NCBI RefSeq assembly: GCF_000763055.1 | Contig: NZ_KN214134.1 | Span: 239,954 to 303,953 of the forward strand | DNA: 64,000 nucleotides | Source of the DNA: Collinsella sp. 4_8_47FAA | Lineage (GTDB): Bacteria; Actinomycetota; Coriobacteriia; Coriobacteriales; Coriobacteriaceae | Reading direction: 5' to 3' | Part shown: piece by piece, positions 29,845 to 38,791 of the stretch | How positions within the stretch are numbered: position 1 is the stretch's first letter | How the letters are laid out: each line of letters begins with the position of its first letter | Notes under the pieces: model-generated | What the model was told of the DNA's origin: nothing | Seen by the model: the letters and a program-made list of their open reading frames with translations, nothing else | The model's database searches: none | Position numbers and translations under genes: made by a program

Positions 29845-32715
29845 TCACGCTCCCTGTGCGGCAAGCGCCGCGGTCAGGACGATACCGGCGATCTTGGCGG
29901 CCTTGACGTCATGCTTGTCGTAATCCTCCAAGGCCACCGAGATGGCGACCGTGGGTGAATCGTAAGGTGCAAAGCCAACGAACATCGAGTTGACGTTGGT
30001 GCCGCCGGTCTCGGCCGAGCCGGTCTTGCCGGCGACCTTGACGCCGGGGATCTGGGCATCGGTGCCGGTGCCGGACTGGACGACGGCAAGCATGGCCTGC
30101 TTGACCTGGTCGGCCGTGGCGGAGCTGACGGCCTGCCCCAGCGAGCGGGACTGCGTGGTCTTTACCACGGTTCCGTCCGGGGCGAGTACCTGGGCTACAA
30201 AGTACGGGTCCATGACCACGCCACTGTTAGCGATGGCGGCGGCAATCACGGCGTTTTGCATGACGGTGGTCTGCGGGCCGGGCGTGTGGTCCATGCCGAC
30301 AGGCTGGCCGGCGCCGGCCCAGGCAGTCTCCCACTCGGTCATGAGCGACGGGTCGGCCATGATGGAGGCCGCGGAGGTCAGGTCCTGGCCGAGCTTTTGG
30401 CCGTAGCCAAAGGCGTTGGCAAACTGTACGAGCGTGTTTGCGCCAACTTCGTTTGCCACCTGGCCAAAGACGACGTTGGAGGACACGGCAAAGGCCTGCT
30501 GCAGGCTGATGGTGCCGTAGCTCTCGTTGGCATAGTTGGTGACCGGTGCGTTGCCGATATCCATGGAGCCGGGCGCCTGGTAGGTGCTGGTCAGGCTGGC
30601 GGTACCGGTCTCGAGTGCCGCGGAAAGCGTAACGACCTTAAACGTGGAGCCCGGCGTGTACAGCGCGTCCATGGCGCGATTGTACATGGAGCCGTCCTCG
30701 CCGCCGCCCGTCTGCAGCAGGGCATCGATGTTGGTGTTGTCGTAGGTGGGCGAGCTGGCACATGCGAGCACCGCGCCGGTACGCGGGTCGATGACCACTA
30801 CAGCGCCCTTAAAGCCCTTGAGTGCCTGCTCAGCAGCCGTCTGGATGCGCGAGTCGATGGTGAGCTTGGCGGTGTTGCCCGGCTGGGTCTGGCCCGCGAG
30901 CGACGCGATGGCATTGTTCCAGCTGGAGTAGTCCTTAGAACCGGTGAGCGTGTCGTTCATGACGCTCTCGATGGCGGTGGTGCCATACTGCTGGCTCACG
31001 TAGCCAACCACGTGAGCTGCCAGGTTACCGTTGGGGTAGGAGCGTACGTAGGTGCCGTCCTCCTGCTGCAGCGACTCGGCCAGCGTCACGCCGTCGGACG
31101 TGATGATGGAGCCGCGCTGGATGTACTTGGAGCGGGCGATGGTGTGGTTGTTGGTCGGCATGTCCTGATAGTCCTTGGCCTTAATGACCTGGACATAGGT
31201 GAGGTTGCCGATAAGGATGGCGAACAGCGCCGTAAAGGCGAGCACCGCGCGGGTTAGACGGTTGGCAAGAGCAACGCGGCCGAGCACACCGGATTCAGGC
31301 GTGTCGAGCAGGCGACGGCGCATGCGCGAGCCGACGGAATGGCTGCCGCTGCCGTAGGAAGACGAGGTGGCAAAGCGCGTGCCCGTCGGGGCGGCGGCAG
31401 ATGCGACCTGATCATCGGTGATGGCGGCCATGGTGCCGGTGCCGGTAAGCTCGGCCTCGCGTCCGGTCGCCTCGTCACCGGCGCGCAGCAGGAGCGCGAC
31501 GATGATAAAGCTCGCCAGCAGAGAGGAGCCGCCCTGGCTCATAAAGGGCAGGGTGACGCCGGTCAGCGGGATCAGGCGGGTTACGCCGCCAACGATCAAG
31601 AAGGCCTGGAAGCTGATGGCGGCCGTAAGGCCTGTGGCACTAAAGGCGGCGAGGTCGGATTTAGCGCGGGCAGCCGTGGTGAGGCCACGCACGGCAAAGA
31701 GCATAAACAGGATGAGCACGGCGCCGCCGCCCAAAAGGCCCATCTCCTCGCCGATAGCCGAGAAGATAAAGTCGGACTCGACGACAGGGATGTTGTTGGC
31801 CATGCCGTTGCCGATGCCAACACCGACCAGACCGCCATCGGCAAGCGAGAAGAGCGACTGGACGATCTGGTAGCCCTGACCCTGGGCGTCCTTAAACGGA
31901 TCGACCCAAACCTGGAAACGCACCTGAACGTGCGACAGGAACTTGTAGGCGCCCACGGCTCCAACGGCTAAGAGCGCAAGGCCGATAACGACATACGAAA
32001 AGCGCCCCGTGGCAACGTAGAGCATCAGCAAGAAGATGGTGTAGAACAGCACGGCCGAACCCAGGTCGCGTTCGAAGACGACGACGAGCAGGCACACACC
32101 CCACACGGCAAACAACGGCAGTAGCAGTCGCAGGCGAGGGATCTTAAAGCCCAAGATCTTGCGGTTGGAGATGGAGAGCAGCTCGCGGTTCTCGGCCAGG
32201 TACCCGGCCAGGAACAGCACGATAAAGACCTTGGCGAACTCGCCGGGCTGGATGGTAAAGCCCGCGATGCGAATCCACAGCTTGGAGCCCGAGATCGTGG
32301 TGCCGATAAAGATAGGCAGCATCAGCAGGATGATGCCGATGATGCCAAAGGTGTACTTGTAGCGCATGACCACGTCGAGGTTTTTGACTAGTGCAAGCGT
32401 TCCCACCATGAGCGCCACCGAGACAAACAGGATGATGAGCTGTGAGATGGCGAGAGCGGGGGCGAGACGCGTCACGAACGTGATGCCGATGCCCGAAAGT
32501 ATAAATACGATGGGCAGGATGGCGGGGTCGGCACCGGGCGCCAAGATGCGCACGGCAATGTGGGCCGCGGCAAAGGCGGCAAAGAGGCCGATCGGTACGG
32601 CGAGCGTCTCAAAGGAGATGGCAGCGCCCGCGGTGAGGACGTACATCGCATACAGCAGGATGACGGGGAACGCCGAGGCGATGAGCAAGAGCAGCTCGGT
32701 GTTGCGGCGACTCAT
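29845..32715 (-). CDS. Fused SEDS glycosyltransferase (RodA/FtsW) and class B PBP transpeptidase
   Basis: A 956-residue single polypeptide. ATG 32715 is preferred (AGGGAG nine bases upstream). Residues 1-412 are a ten-helix SEDS polymerase with the catalytic-type Asp in VVFERDLGSA (D217) and the IQPGEFAKV and LPFMSQGGSSLL motifs. A 65-residue Ser/Gly linker leads to a membrane helix (about 487-505) and a class B PBP: dimerisation region, then S690-T-F-K693, S745-S-N747 and K897-T-G899. Mycobacteria encode these as separate adjacent genes, rodA and pbpA. The fusion would enforce 1:1 coupling of glycan polymerisation and cross-linking. Confidence 0.93.
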   Translation of the reverse strand: MSRRNTELLLLIASAFPVILLYAMYVLTAGAAISFETLAVPIGLFAAFAAAHIAVRILAPGADPAILPIVFILSGIGITFVTRLAPALAISQLIILFVSVALMVGTLALVKNLDVVMRYKYTFGIIGIILLMLPIFIGTTISGSKLWIRIAGFTIQPGEFAKVFIVLFLAGYLAENRELLSISNRKILGFKIPRLRLLLPLFAVWGVCLLVVVFERDLGSAVLFYTIFLLMLYVATGRFSYVVIGLALLAVGAVGAYKFLSHVQVRFQVWVDPFKDAQGQGYQIVQSLFSLADGGLVGVGIGNGMANNIPVVESDFIFSAIGEEMGLLGGGAVLILFMLFAVRGLTTAARAKSDLAAFSATGLTAAISFQAFLIVGGVTRLIPLTGVTLPFMSQGGSSLLASFIIVALLLRAGDEATGREAELTGTGTMAAITDDQVASAAAPTGTRFATSSSYGSGSHSVGSRMRRRLLDTPESGVLGRVALANRLTRAVLAFTALFAILIGNLTYVQVIKAKDYQDMPTNNHTIARSKYIQRGSIITSDGVTLAESLQQEDGTYVRSYPNGNLAAHVVGYVSQQYGTTAIESVMNDTLTGSKDYSSWNNAIASLAGQTQPGNTAKLTIDSRIQTAAEQALKGFKGAVVVIDPRTGAVLACASSPTYDNTNIDALLQTGGGEDGSMYNRAMDALYTPGSTFKVVTLSAALETGTASLTSTYQAPGSMDIGNAPVTNYANESYGTISLQQAFAVSSNVVFGQVANEVGANTLVQFANAFGYGQKLGQDLTSAASIMADPSLMTEWETAWAGAGQPVGMDHTPGPQTTVMQNAVIAAAIANSGVVMDPYFVAQVLAPDGTVVKTTQSRSLGQAVSSATADQVKQAMLAVVQSGTGTDAQIPGVKVAGKTGSAETGGTNVNSMFVGFAPYDSPTVAISVALEDYDKHDVKAAKIAGIVLTAALAAQGA

Positions 32716-32731
32716 AAGCGGCACTCCCTTT

Positions 32732-34531
32732 CTAATTCTTATCGGAGGCTTCGGCCTCGGCGGACTGTTCGGCGGTTTTCTCGGAATCTGATTCGGAGGT
32801 CGATCCCTGATTGGTGTTGTCGCGAATCGTTTGCGCGTCGATCACCTGGCGGGTCTGCTCCTCGTCGATCTGGTGGCGGTACTTGGATATCGTGTCCTGC
32901 GCATCGTCGACACTTGTTTGCGGAATACCCGCCTTGAGGCGGTTTTGCGTGTCTTCGGGCAGGTCGGATAGCTTGATGCTGGTTTCGCTTTCGAGCCAGT
33001 GGAGCTTGAGTCCGAGTGGCTTGCCGGGCAGGCCGCGCCAGACGGCGACATTGCCCTGGTAGGTACCCAGGTAGTACGAGCCGGTGACACCCGTGTAGGC
33101 CCAGATGCCAGCTGCCAGCACAAAGACGAGGGCCAGGATGGCGGCGATAGTAACGTTGCGGCGACGCACGCGTTGCGCCTCGCGCATGACGCCATCGTCA
33201 ACCAGGTCAACGACTACTACGGTCACGTTGTCGTGGCCGCCGGCGGCAAGCGCCGCGTCCACTAGGTTGTCGACGCAGATTTGCGCGGTTGAGGACTGCG
33301 TGGCGATGTTCTCGATATCGCTATCGGGAATCATGCTCGAAAGGCCGTCGGAGCACAGGATCAGACGGTCACCTTCCTCGATATGCAGAGTGAAGTGGTC
33401 GGCATACATAGCGGGGTCCGAGCCCAGCGCGCGGGTGATGACCGAACGGTTGGGGTGGACGCGAGCCTCGTCTGCCGTGATTTCGCCGGCGTCCACGAGT
33501 TCTTCCACATAGGAGTGGTCGCGGGTCACGCGGATGAGCGTGCCCTCGTGGAGCAGGTAGGCGCGCGAGTCGCCCACGTGGGCGATGGCGAGCGTGTCGT
33601 TTTCGATATAGGCGCAAGTGGCTGTGCAGCCCATGCCAGGCTTGCCCAGGCCGTTCAGGGCCGCCTCGATTACGGCGGCGTTGGCTGCCTCGACGGCTGC
33701 GGCCAGGCGTGCTGCGTCGGCGGACTGTGGGGCCGTCTTGGCTATAGTCTCGACAGCGATAGAAGAGGCCACCTCGCCGGCGGCGTGACCACCCATGCCG
33801 TCGCATACGCAAAAGAGCGGCGACTGCACCAGGTAGGAATCCTCATTGTGCGGGCGCACACAGCCAACGTCGGAGCGGGCGCCCCACATGAGTTGCGTGG
33901 TGGTACCGGCATCATAGGTCGAGTCGGTCTCGATGCGCTCCTCGGTCAGGGGCTCAAAGCTCATGGTCGAGCCGGGGTCTTTGAGCTTGGCCTCAACGGC
34001 AGCAACGTCGATCTCGGCGGTGTCACCGGGAGAGACGGTGTCGGTCTCGGCGTTTGATTCGGAATCACCGGTGTCCGGGGAGTCGGGCTCCTCGGAAACG
34101 CGGGCGGTCGACTCGTCGTCTTGCGGGCTGACGTCTATAGGCTCGGGCGCCGGCGCAGACGCGGGCGCAACCTCGGATACCGGGGCTATGGGAAACGCCG
34201 GCGCGGCGGGCTCGGGTGCCGCAAACACCGCAGCGCTCTCGTTGATTGCCGCGGCGACGGGCTCTGCAAAGTGAGCCGGCACCGGGGTTGCTTCGGGCGC
34301 TGTGGGCTGTTCCGCAGCATGTGCGCCGATGGGCGCCGCTACGGCATCCTCTTCGTCCTCGTTATCGGCGAGATCCGAAATATCATGCGTTACATGCGAA
34401 AGAGGCAGGGAGAACACAGTGTCCTCGGGTTCCACGGGTGCGGAGCCCGCCGGAGCGGCGTGGGCCGGCGCAGCTGTGGCGGCAGCCGGTGCCTCGGTCA
34501 TAGTTGCGGACTTGTTCTCCTCGTCGATCAT
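32732..34531 (-). CDS. pstP: Membrane PP2C Ser/Thr phosphatase with long acidic N-terminus
   Basis: A 599-residue protein. Residues 1-205 are a low-complexity Ala/Pro/Glu region not usual for PstP. The PP2C domain spans about 213-443 with metal ligands in NEDS (D231), DGMGGHAAGE (D244), GDSRAYLL (D321), CSDGLSSM (D395) and GGHDN (D434). A membrane helix (about 460-482) and an extracellular tail follow. It should reverse the phosphorylations made by the operon's kinases. Its ATG overlaps the fhaB stop by four bases. Confidence 0.92.
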   Translation of the reverse strand: MIDEENKSATMTEAPAAATAAPAHAAPAGSAPVEPEDTVFSLPLSHVTHDISDLADNEDEEDAVAAPIGAHAAEQPTAPEATPVPAHFAEPVAAAINESAAVFAAPEPAAPAFPIAPVSEVAPASAPAPEPIDVSPQDDESTARVSEEPDSPDTGDSESNAETDTVSPGDTAEIDVAAVEAKLKDPGSTMSFEPLTEERIETDSTYDAGTTTQLMWGARSDVGCVRPHNEDSYLVQSPLFCVCDGMGGHAAGEVASSIAVETIAKTAPQSADAARLAAAVEAANAAVIEAALNGLGKPGMGCTATCAYIENDTLAIAHVGDSRAYLLHEGTLIRVTRDHSYVEELVDAGEITADEARVHPNRSVITRALGSDPAMYADHFTLHIEEGDRLILCSDGLSSMIPDSDIENIATQSSTAQICVDNLVDAALAAGGHDNVTVVVVDLVDDGVMREAQRVRRRNVTIAAILALVFVLAAGIWAYTGVTGSYYLGTYQGNVAVWRGLPGKPLGLKLHWLESETSIKLSDLPEDTQNRLKAGIPQTSVDDAQDTISKYRHQIDEEQTRQVIDAQTIRDNTNQGSTSESDSEKTAEQSAEAEASDKN

Positions 34532-34944
34532 CGACGGTTCACCTTCATGACCACATCGCCAATCTGGACTTCGTCGCCCTCGCGCAGCGTCGCGGGCTCC
34601 ACGAGCTGGCGGCCGTTGACGAGCGTGCCGTTAAGCGAGTTGAGGTCCTCGATGATGAGCGCCGGGCCCTGCAGCGAAAAGCGCGCATGCGAGGCCGAGA
34701 CGAACGGTTCATTGATGCAGATGTCCGAAGATGGCGAGCGACCGACGATGACGGGGCCGAGCATGTCTACGTGGATGCCGCGGATACCGCGCGGACCCTT
34801 GTCCACATCAATCGTCCAGATAGCCGAGTCGCGGCGCTGCCCGCGCACAAGTCCCACGCCGGTCTTCATGACGGCGAACAGGAAGATATAGAGCAGGGCG
34901 ACCAAGACGATGCGGCCTGCAAAAAGGACGATATCGATGTTCAT
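34528..34944 (-). CDS. fhaB: Membrane-anchored FHA-domain protein
   Basis: A 138-residue protein. One N-terminal membrane helix (about 5-28) is followed by an FHA domain (about 60-136) with GRSPSSDI, SASHARF and LNSLNGTLVNG, the phosphothreonine-binding residues. It equals mycobacterial FhaB/FipA, which links PknA/B signalling to the divisome. Six bases separate it from fhaA. Confidence 0.9.
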   Translation of the reverse strand: MNIDIVLFAGRIVLVALLYIFLFAVMKTGVGLVRGQRRDSAIWTIDVDKGPRGIRGIHVDMLGPVIVGRSPSSDICINEPFVSASHARFSLQGPALIIEDLNSLNGTLVNGRQLVEPATLREGDEVQIGDVVMKVNRR

Positions 34945-34950
34945 AAGCGA

Positions 34951-35964
34951 CTATCCCCTAAATTCAAAGGTACTCAGGCCAAACGTCAGCAGATCGCCGT
35001 TGCGCAGCGGGCAGCGCGTAATGCGGCGGTTGTTGACGAGCGTGCCGTTGGTGGAATTGAGGTCCTCGATCGACCAATCCGAGCCCGTAAAGGTGAGCTG
35101 GGCGTGGCGGCGCGACACGTTGGGGTCGCGCAGGGCAATGTCGGAAACTGAGCGCTCGCGACCGATGGTCACCTGTGCGGAGGTGATGCTATGGCTCTCG
35201 CCGCTCACGACGTCGACGAGCTGGGCGAGCGGGCGCTGCGGGGCGCGAGTGCTCGCCATGTTGGAGGCGATGCCGGCTGCGGCGCCTAGGCCCACGGCGG
35301 CACCGGTCGCGGCGGCTCCGCCCATGCCGGCAAGCGCGTCGCGCGAGACGGTCTGCGGCACCGGGATGGGTGCGGCGGCGGGGTCGGGGACGCTAGGCGC
35401 GAAGGGGTCTGCCACGGCAAGCGGGTCGGGAGCGGCGGCGCGAGGCGTCGGCTGCTGCTGGGGCATGGCGGCGGGGCGCTGCTGCTGCGGGGCAGCAAAC
35501 TGCTGCTGGCCGGCGCGCGGGGCGCTGGCGGCACGGCTTGCCGCGGAGTTGTTCTGGCCCAGGCCGTTTTGATAGGCGCGCTCTTCTTCGTACAGGCGGC
35601 CGAGCGTGGGGGCATCGACGTTCTCGGCAAAGACCGAGAACTTGCCGGCGCGCAGCTGCGGATCGATCATAAAGCGCACGAGGGGCTCGCCGACAAAGAC
35701 ATAGCGGCGCTTTTCGGCCTGCGCCTTCACGAACTCGCGGACCTCGCGCGAAAGCTCGGGGTAGAACGGGGCGAGCATGGGATCGTCGTCGGCGGCGATA
35801 AGGATGGTATAGAGTGCCGGCGCCGTGTTGACGCCGTTAATCACCAGAGTCTGATCCTCCATGTCGCGAGCGGCCTGCTTAGCAAGCTTCTTAAAGGAGA
35901 ACGGGGCACGGGTGGCACCGAAGATGCCGGCCACGTGGTCCTCGAAGATGTTCAGGAAGTTCAC
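34951..35964 (-). CDS. fhaA: FHA-domain protein with DUF3662 N-terminus
   Basis: A 337-residue protein. Residues 1-115 are the DUF3662 domain of FhaA (FEDHVAGIFGATRAPFSFKK, PELSREVREFVKAQ). A Gln/Pro/Ala-rich linker (about 135-240) leads to a C-terminal FHA domain (about 258-334: IGRERSVSDIALRD, VSRRHAQL, LNSTNGTLVNN). In mycobacteria FhaA binds phosphorylated MviN and other wall proteins. The ATG overlaps the upstream kinase stop by four bases. Confidence 0.92.
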   Translation of the reverse strand: MNFLNIFEDHVAGIFGATRAPFSFKKLAKQAARDMEDQTLVINGVNTAPALYTILIAADDDPMLAPFYPELSREVREFVKAQAEKRRYVFVGEPLVRFMIDPQLRAGKFSVFAENVDAPTLGRLYEEERAYQNGLGQNNSAASRAASAPRAGQQQFAAPQQQRPAAMPQQQPTPRAAAPDPLAVADPFAPSVPDPAAAPIPVPQTVSRDALAGMGGAAATGAAVGLGAAAGIASNMASTRAPQRPLAQLVDVVSGESHSITSAQVTIGRERSVSDIALRDPNVSRRHAQLTFTGSDWSIEDLNSTNGTLVNNRRITRCPLRNGDLLTFGLSTFEFRG

Positions 35965-37814
35965 GAAAGATCACTCTCCGTATAGGTTCTTTGGTATCCG
36001 AGCAAATATAGGCATATCCCAACGATTATAGAGGATAGGGTTCCCGCAACCGCCGCCTTGGCGACGACCGCGGCTGCAAGGCTGGCAATTTCCATATGGT
36101 GTGCAAGACAGGACGCCGCTGCGCAGCCGATGCCGGTGACAGCGATGGCGGCGATTGCGGCAAGGTTTGAGCCCTGGTCGGCACGCTTGGCATGGGCATT
36201 GAGCAGCGCGGATGATGCTGCGGCAGTTGCCGCGACCAGCACAAAGGCAGTCCAAAGGAGCGGATCTCCCAGCGCTGCGGCAACGTTACCGAGCCCCAGC
36301 ACGCCTCCGGCTGAAAGCGCGACCGTGGCCAGACGGGCAAAAAGCGCGCCCATGCCCGTTGCCGCGGCGGCGCTTGCCGGGCCGAGCCAAAATGAAGCGA
36401 CGCCGGCGGCGACCCCAGCTGCCAGGAAGGTATTGCCGGTCAGACAGCCAAGCGCGAGTGCACAGGTGAGCGCGGAGCTCGCGGCAGCCTCGGTACGACC
36501 CCAAGCGATCCACCAACCGGACATGGCGGCGGCAAAGATCACCGCGACGGGCAGTATCGACAGGATGCCCTGCGCCTGCATGGTGGTGTTGGCCATGAGT
36601 ACCAAAAAGCCCACAGCCGAGATGGCCGAGCCGATCTGGGGGGCCAGGCCAGCCGCCGCTCCGATCGCGATGGCCGCAATGACCAGGCCGGGAAGCGCCG
36701 CGACCCCGGCCGTTTGCATCAGCAAAAAGCTAAAGGTACCGCACGTTAGCGCCGAGATAGCGCGCATGGTGTAGTCGCGCGCATGGCTCCAGCGCGTGCC
36801 CGCCCAGCCGAGTGCGGGGTCGATCTCGATGGCGTCGTCCTCGTAGTGCGACGGCTCGATATCGTCGAGCTCCTGCTCGTCATCCGAAAGCTCGCCAACC
36901 ATTTGCTCCAGGCTGCGACGGCCTTCGCGCACGCTGCCCAGACTGGCAAGGAGCTGGTCGCAAAATGCCTCGATGCTGTTGGGGCGGTCCTGCGGCATGG
37001 GGGAGAGCGCGCTCATGAGCGCGGCCTCGGCTCCCGGGGGAAAGTGTGGTATCAGCTCGCTGGGATAGGTGGCGCCGCCGATGATGCGGCCGAGCGAGTC
37101 GGCGGGCGTGGCCGCCATAAAGGGAGCGCTGCCGCACAGGCCCTCGTAGATCACACAGGCAAGGGCAAAGACATCAGCGCGTTCGTCGACCGTGCCGGTC
37201 TCGATATCGAGCTGCTCGGGCGGCATGTAGCCGATGGTGCCGCCGCGCGAACCGCCAAAGCCACCGGCGGACGACAGTCGCGCCATGCCAAAGTCGGTGA
37301 GCTTTACATTGCCCGAGTGGTCGATGAGCACGTTGGCGGGCTTAATGTCCAGGTGGAGTACGCCATTACTGTGGGCGAAGGTGAGCGCCTGGCCCAGGGC
37401 ATCGGCAATGGCCGCGGCCTCGTCAAAGGTAAGTGAGTGGCCGTCCACGCGATGCAAAAACTCGGCCAGCGACATGCCATCGACATATTCCATAACCAGG
37501 TAGGCATAGGCTGTGTCGTGCGTAAAGTCGATGACCTGCACGATGTTGGGATGTTGAAGCATAGCGGCAGTGTGCGCCTCGCGCAGGACATCCATGATGT
37601 CGCTGGCGGGCATGCCGGCACCGTTGATAAGGGGGATGCGCTTAATGGCGACGCGGCGGCGCAGATGCGTGTCGCGGCAGATCTCGATGGAGCCAAAACC
37701 GCCGGTCGCAAGTGTCTCGAGCGGCTGGTACCGCTTGAGCAGCTCGCGAGAGCTGGTGCCCTCCAAAGGAACGTCCGGCGAGAACCGGGCGGTATGTTGC
37801 GAGAAAAGCGGCAT
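35961..37814 (-). CDS. Ser/Thr kinase with multi-helix membrane domain
   Basis: A 617-residue protein from ATG 37814 (GAGGG seven bases upstream). The kinase domain spans about 25-300: Gly loop TGGFGSIE, VAIKRI Lys, catalytic loop LHLDIKPANV and DFG in LTDFGMARL. The HRD arginine is replaced by Leu (a non-RD kinase), so activation-loop control may differ. An acidic linker precedes about eight to ten hydrophobic helices (about 355-605) with no extracellular sensor. It opens the operon where mycobacteria place fhaA, so it may take the place of PknA. Confidence 0.88.
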   Translation of the reverse strand: MPLFSQHTARFSPDVPLEGTSSRELLKRYQPLETLATGGFGSIEICRDTHLRRRVAIKRIPLINGAGMPASDIMDVLREAHTAAMLQHPNIVQVIDFTHDTAYAYLVMEYVDGMSLAEFLHRVDGHSLTFDEAAAIADALGQALTFAHSNGVLHLDIKPANVLIDHSGNVKLTDFGMARLSSAGGFGGSRGGTIGYMPPEQLDIETGTVDERADVFALACVIYEGLCGSAPFMAATPADSLGRIIGGATYPSELIPHFPPGAEAALMSALSPMPQDRPNSIEAFCDQLLASLGSVREGRRSLEQMVGELSDDEQELDDIEPSHYEDDAIEIDPALGWAGTRWSHARDYTMRAISALTCGTFSFLLMQTAGVAALPGLVIAAIAIGAAAGLAPQIGSAISAVGFLVLMANTTMQAQGILSILPVAVIFAAAMSGWWIAWGRTEAAASSALTCALALGCLTGNTFLAAGVAAGVASFWLGPASAAAATGMGALFARLATVALSAGGVLGLGNVAAALGDPLLWTAFVLVAATAAASSALLNAHAKRADQGSNLAAIAAIAVTGIGCAAASCLAHHMEIASLAAAVVAKAAVAGTLSSIIVGICLYLLGYQRTYTESDLS

Positions 37815-37958
37815 GGCCAACCCTCGTGCGTTTAAAGTTCGTTTGCGAGCGGCGGGCGCGGGGCCGAGCCGTTCGCGGTGGCATAGATGCTGCTAGTGTA
37901 GCACGCTCGGGTGCATGGGGAGGATAGCGGGATGCGAGGCTGCCCGTCTGGCTTGGCC
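37815..37958. other. Gap between convergent-looking leftward units
   Basis: 144 bp without a gene, holding the promoter region of the kinase operon; no clear -35/-10 pair was picked out. Confidence 0.4.
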
Positions 37959-38675
37959 TTAGCGCTTCTTCTTGTTCTTCTTCTGCTTGCGCTGCTTGCC
38001 CTTGTTGTCCTGGGGCTTGTCGCCCTGCTTGGCCTCGGCGGCGGCCTTCTCGGCCTTCATTTTCTTCTTCTTGGTCTCGATGCGGAGTTTTTTGTTGATG
38101 CGGGCCTTGAGGAAGGGACCGAACTGCTCGGCATCGCCACGGACGAAGGTGTCCTTGGGGATCGTCACGCCCTGGTCGGCGAACATGGCCACAAAGATGC
38201 GCTCGCCGTCGAGTACGTGGTCGAGCTTGTCAAACGGGAAGAACTGCGACTTGCCGCTCTTGCCCCAAACCATCAGGCCGTCCTCGTTGGCGGCGACGCG
38301 GCGATAGCGGCCACCCATGGACTCGTCGGCCTCGACGGCGTCGATAAAGTCGCGGGCGAGCGTGTGGTGCAGGTTCTTGCTCCACCAGGCCAAAAAGGCG
38401 CCGAACACGATCAACACGACGCCGAACTTGATCCAGCTGCCGCCGGCCACCAGCATGCCGATGCCGATGAGCGCGGCAACTGCCGCGGCGACATACAGCG
38501 AGCCGCGACGCCTGGGCGAGGCGACCAGGCGGGCGAAGTCGGTGACCAGGTCGTTTTCGTACTGGTACTCGTTGAGGTACAGGATGCCGTCATCGGCTGC
38601 GGCCTGCTCCTCGAGCGCGACCTCGACCTGGTCGGCTGCTTCGGAGGGAACGAGGTTGCTCTCTGCGTCTGCCAT
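37959..38675 (-). CDS. YcxB-like membrane protein with Lys-rich tail
   Basis: A 238-residue protein. Two membrane helices (about 58-75 and 80-96, SLYVAAAVAALIGIGMLVAG and GVVLIVFGAFLAWW), then a YcxB-type cytosolic domain (GRYRRVAANEDGLMVWGKSG, FPFDKLDHVLDGERIFVAMF) and a highly basic tail from about 195 (KKKKMKAEKA). Function unknown. It is divergent from dnaX. Confidence 0.75.
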   Translation of the reverse strand: MADAESNLVPSEAADQVEVALEEQAAADDGILYLNEYQYENDLVTDFARLVASPRRRGSLYVAAAVAALIGIGMLVAGGSWIKFGVVLIVFGAFLAWWSKNLHHTLARDFIDAVEADESMGGRYRRVAANEDGLMVWGKSGKSQFFPFDKLDHVLDGERIFVAMFADQGVTIPKDTFVRGDAEQFGPFLKARINKKLRIETKKKKMKAEKAAAEAKQGDKPQDNKGKQRKQKKNKKKR

Positions 38676-38791
38676 GCTCTTTGGACTCCTATCGCGGCGG
38701 GCTCGCCGTACGGGTTATTATGGAATGCAGTATGCCGTGCGACCGCATGGCCGCCGCGGCAACAAGACTCAGTATACCCGGGGGAGCACCC

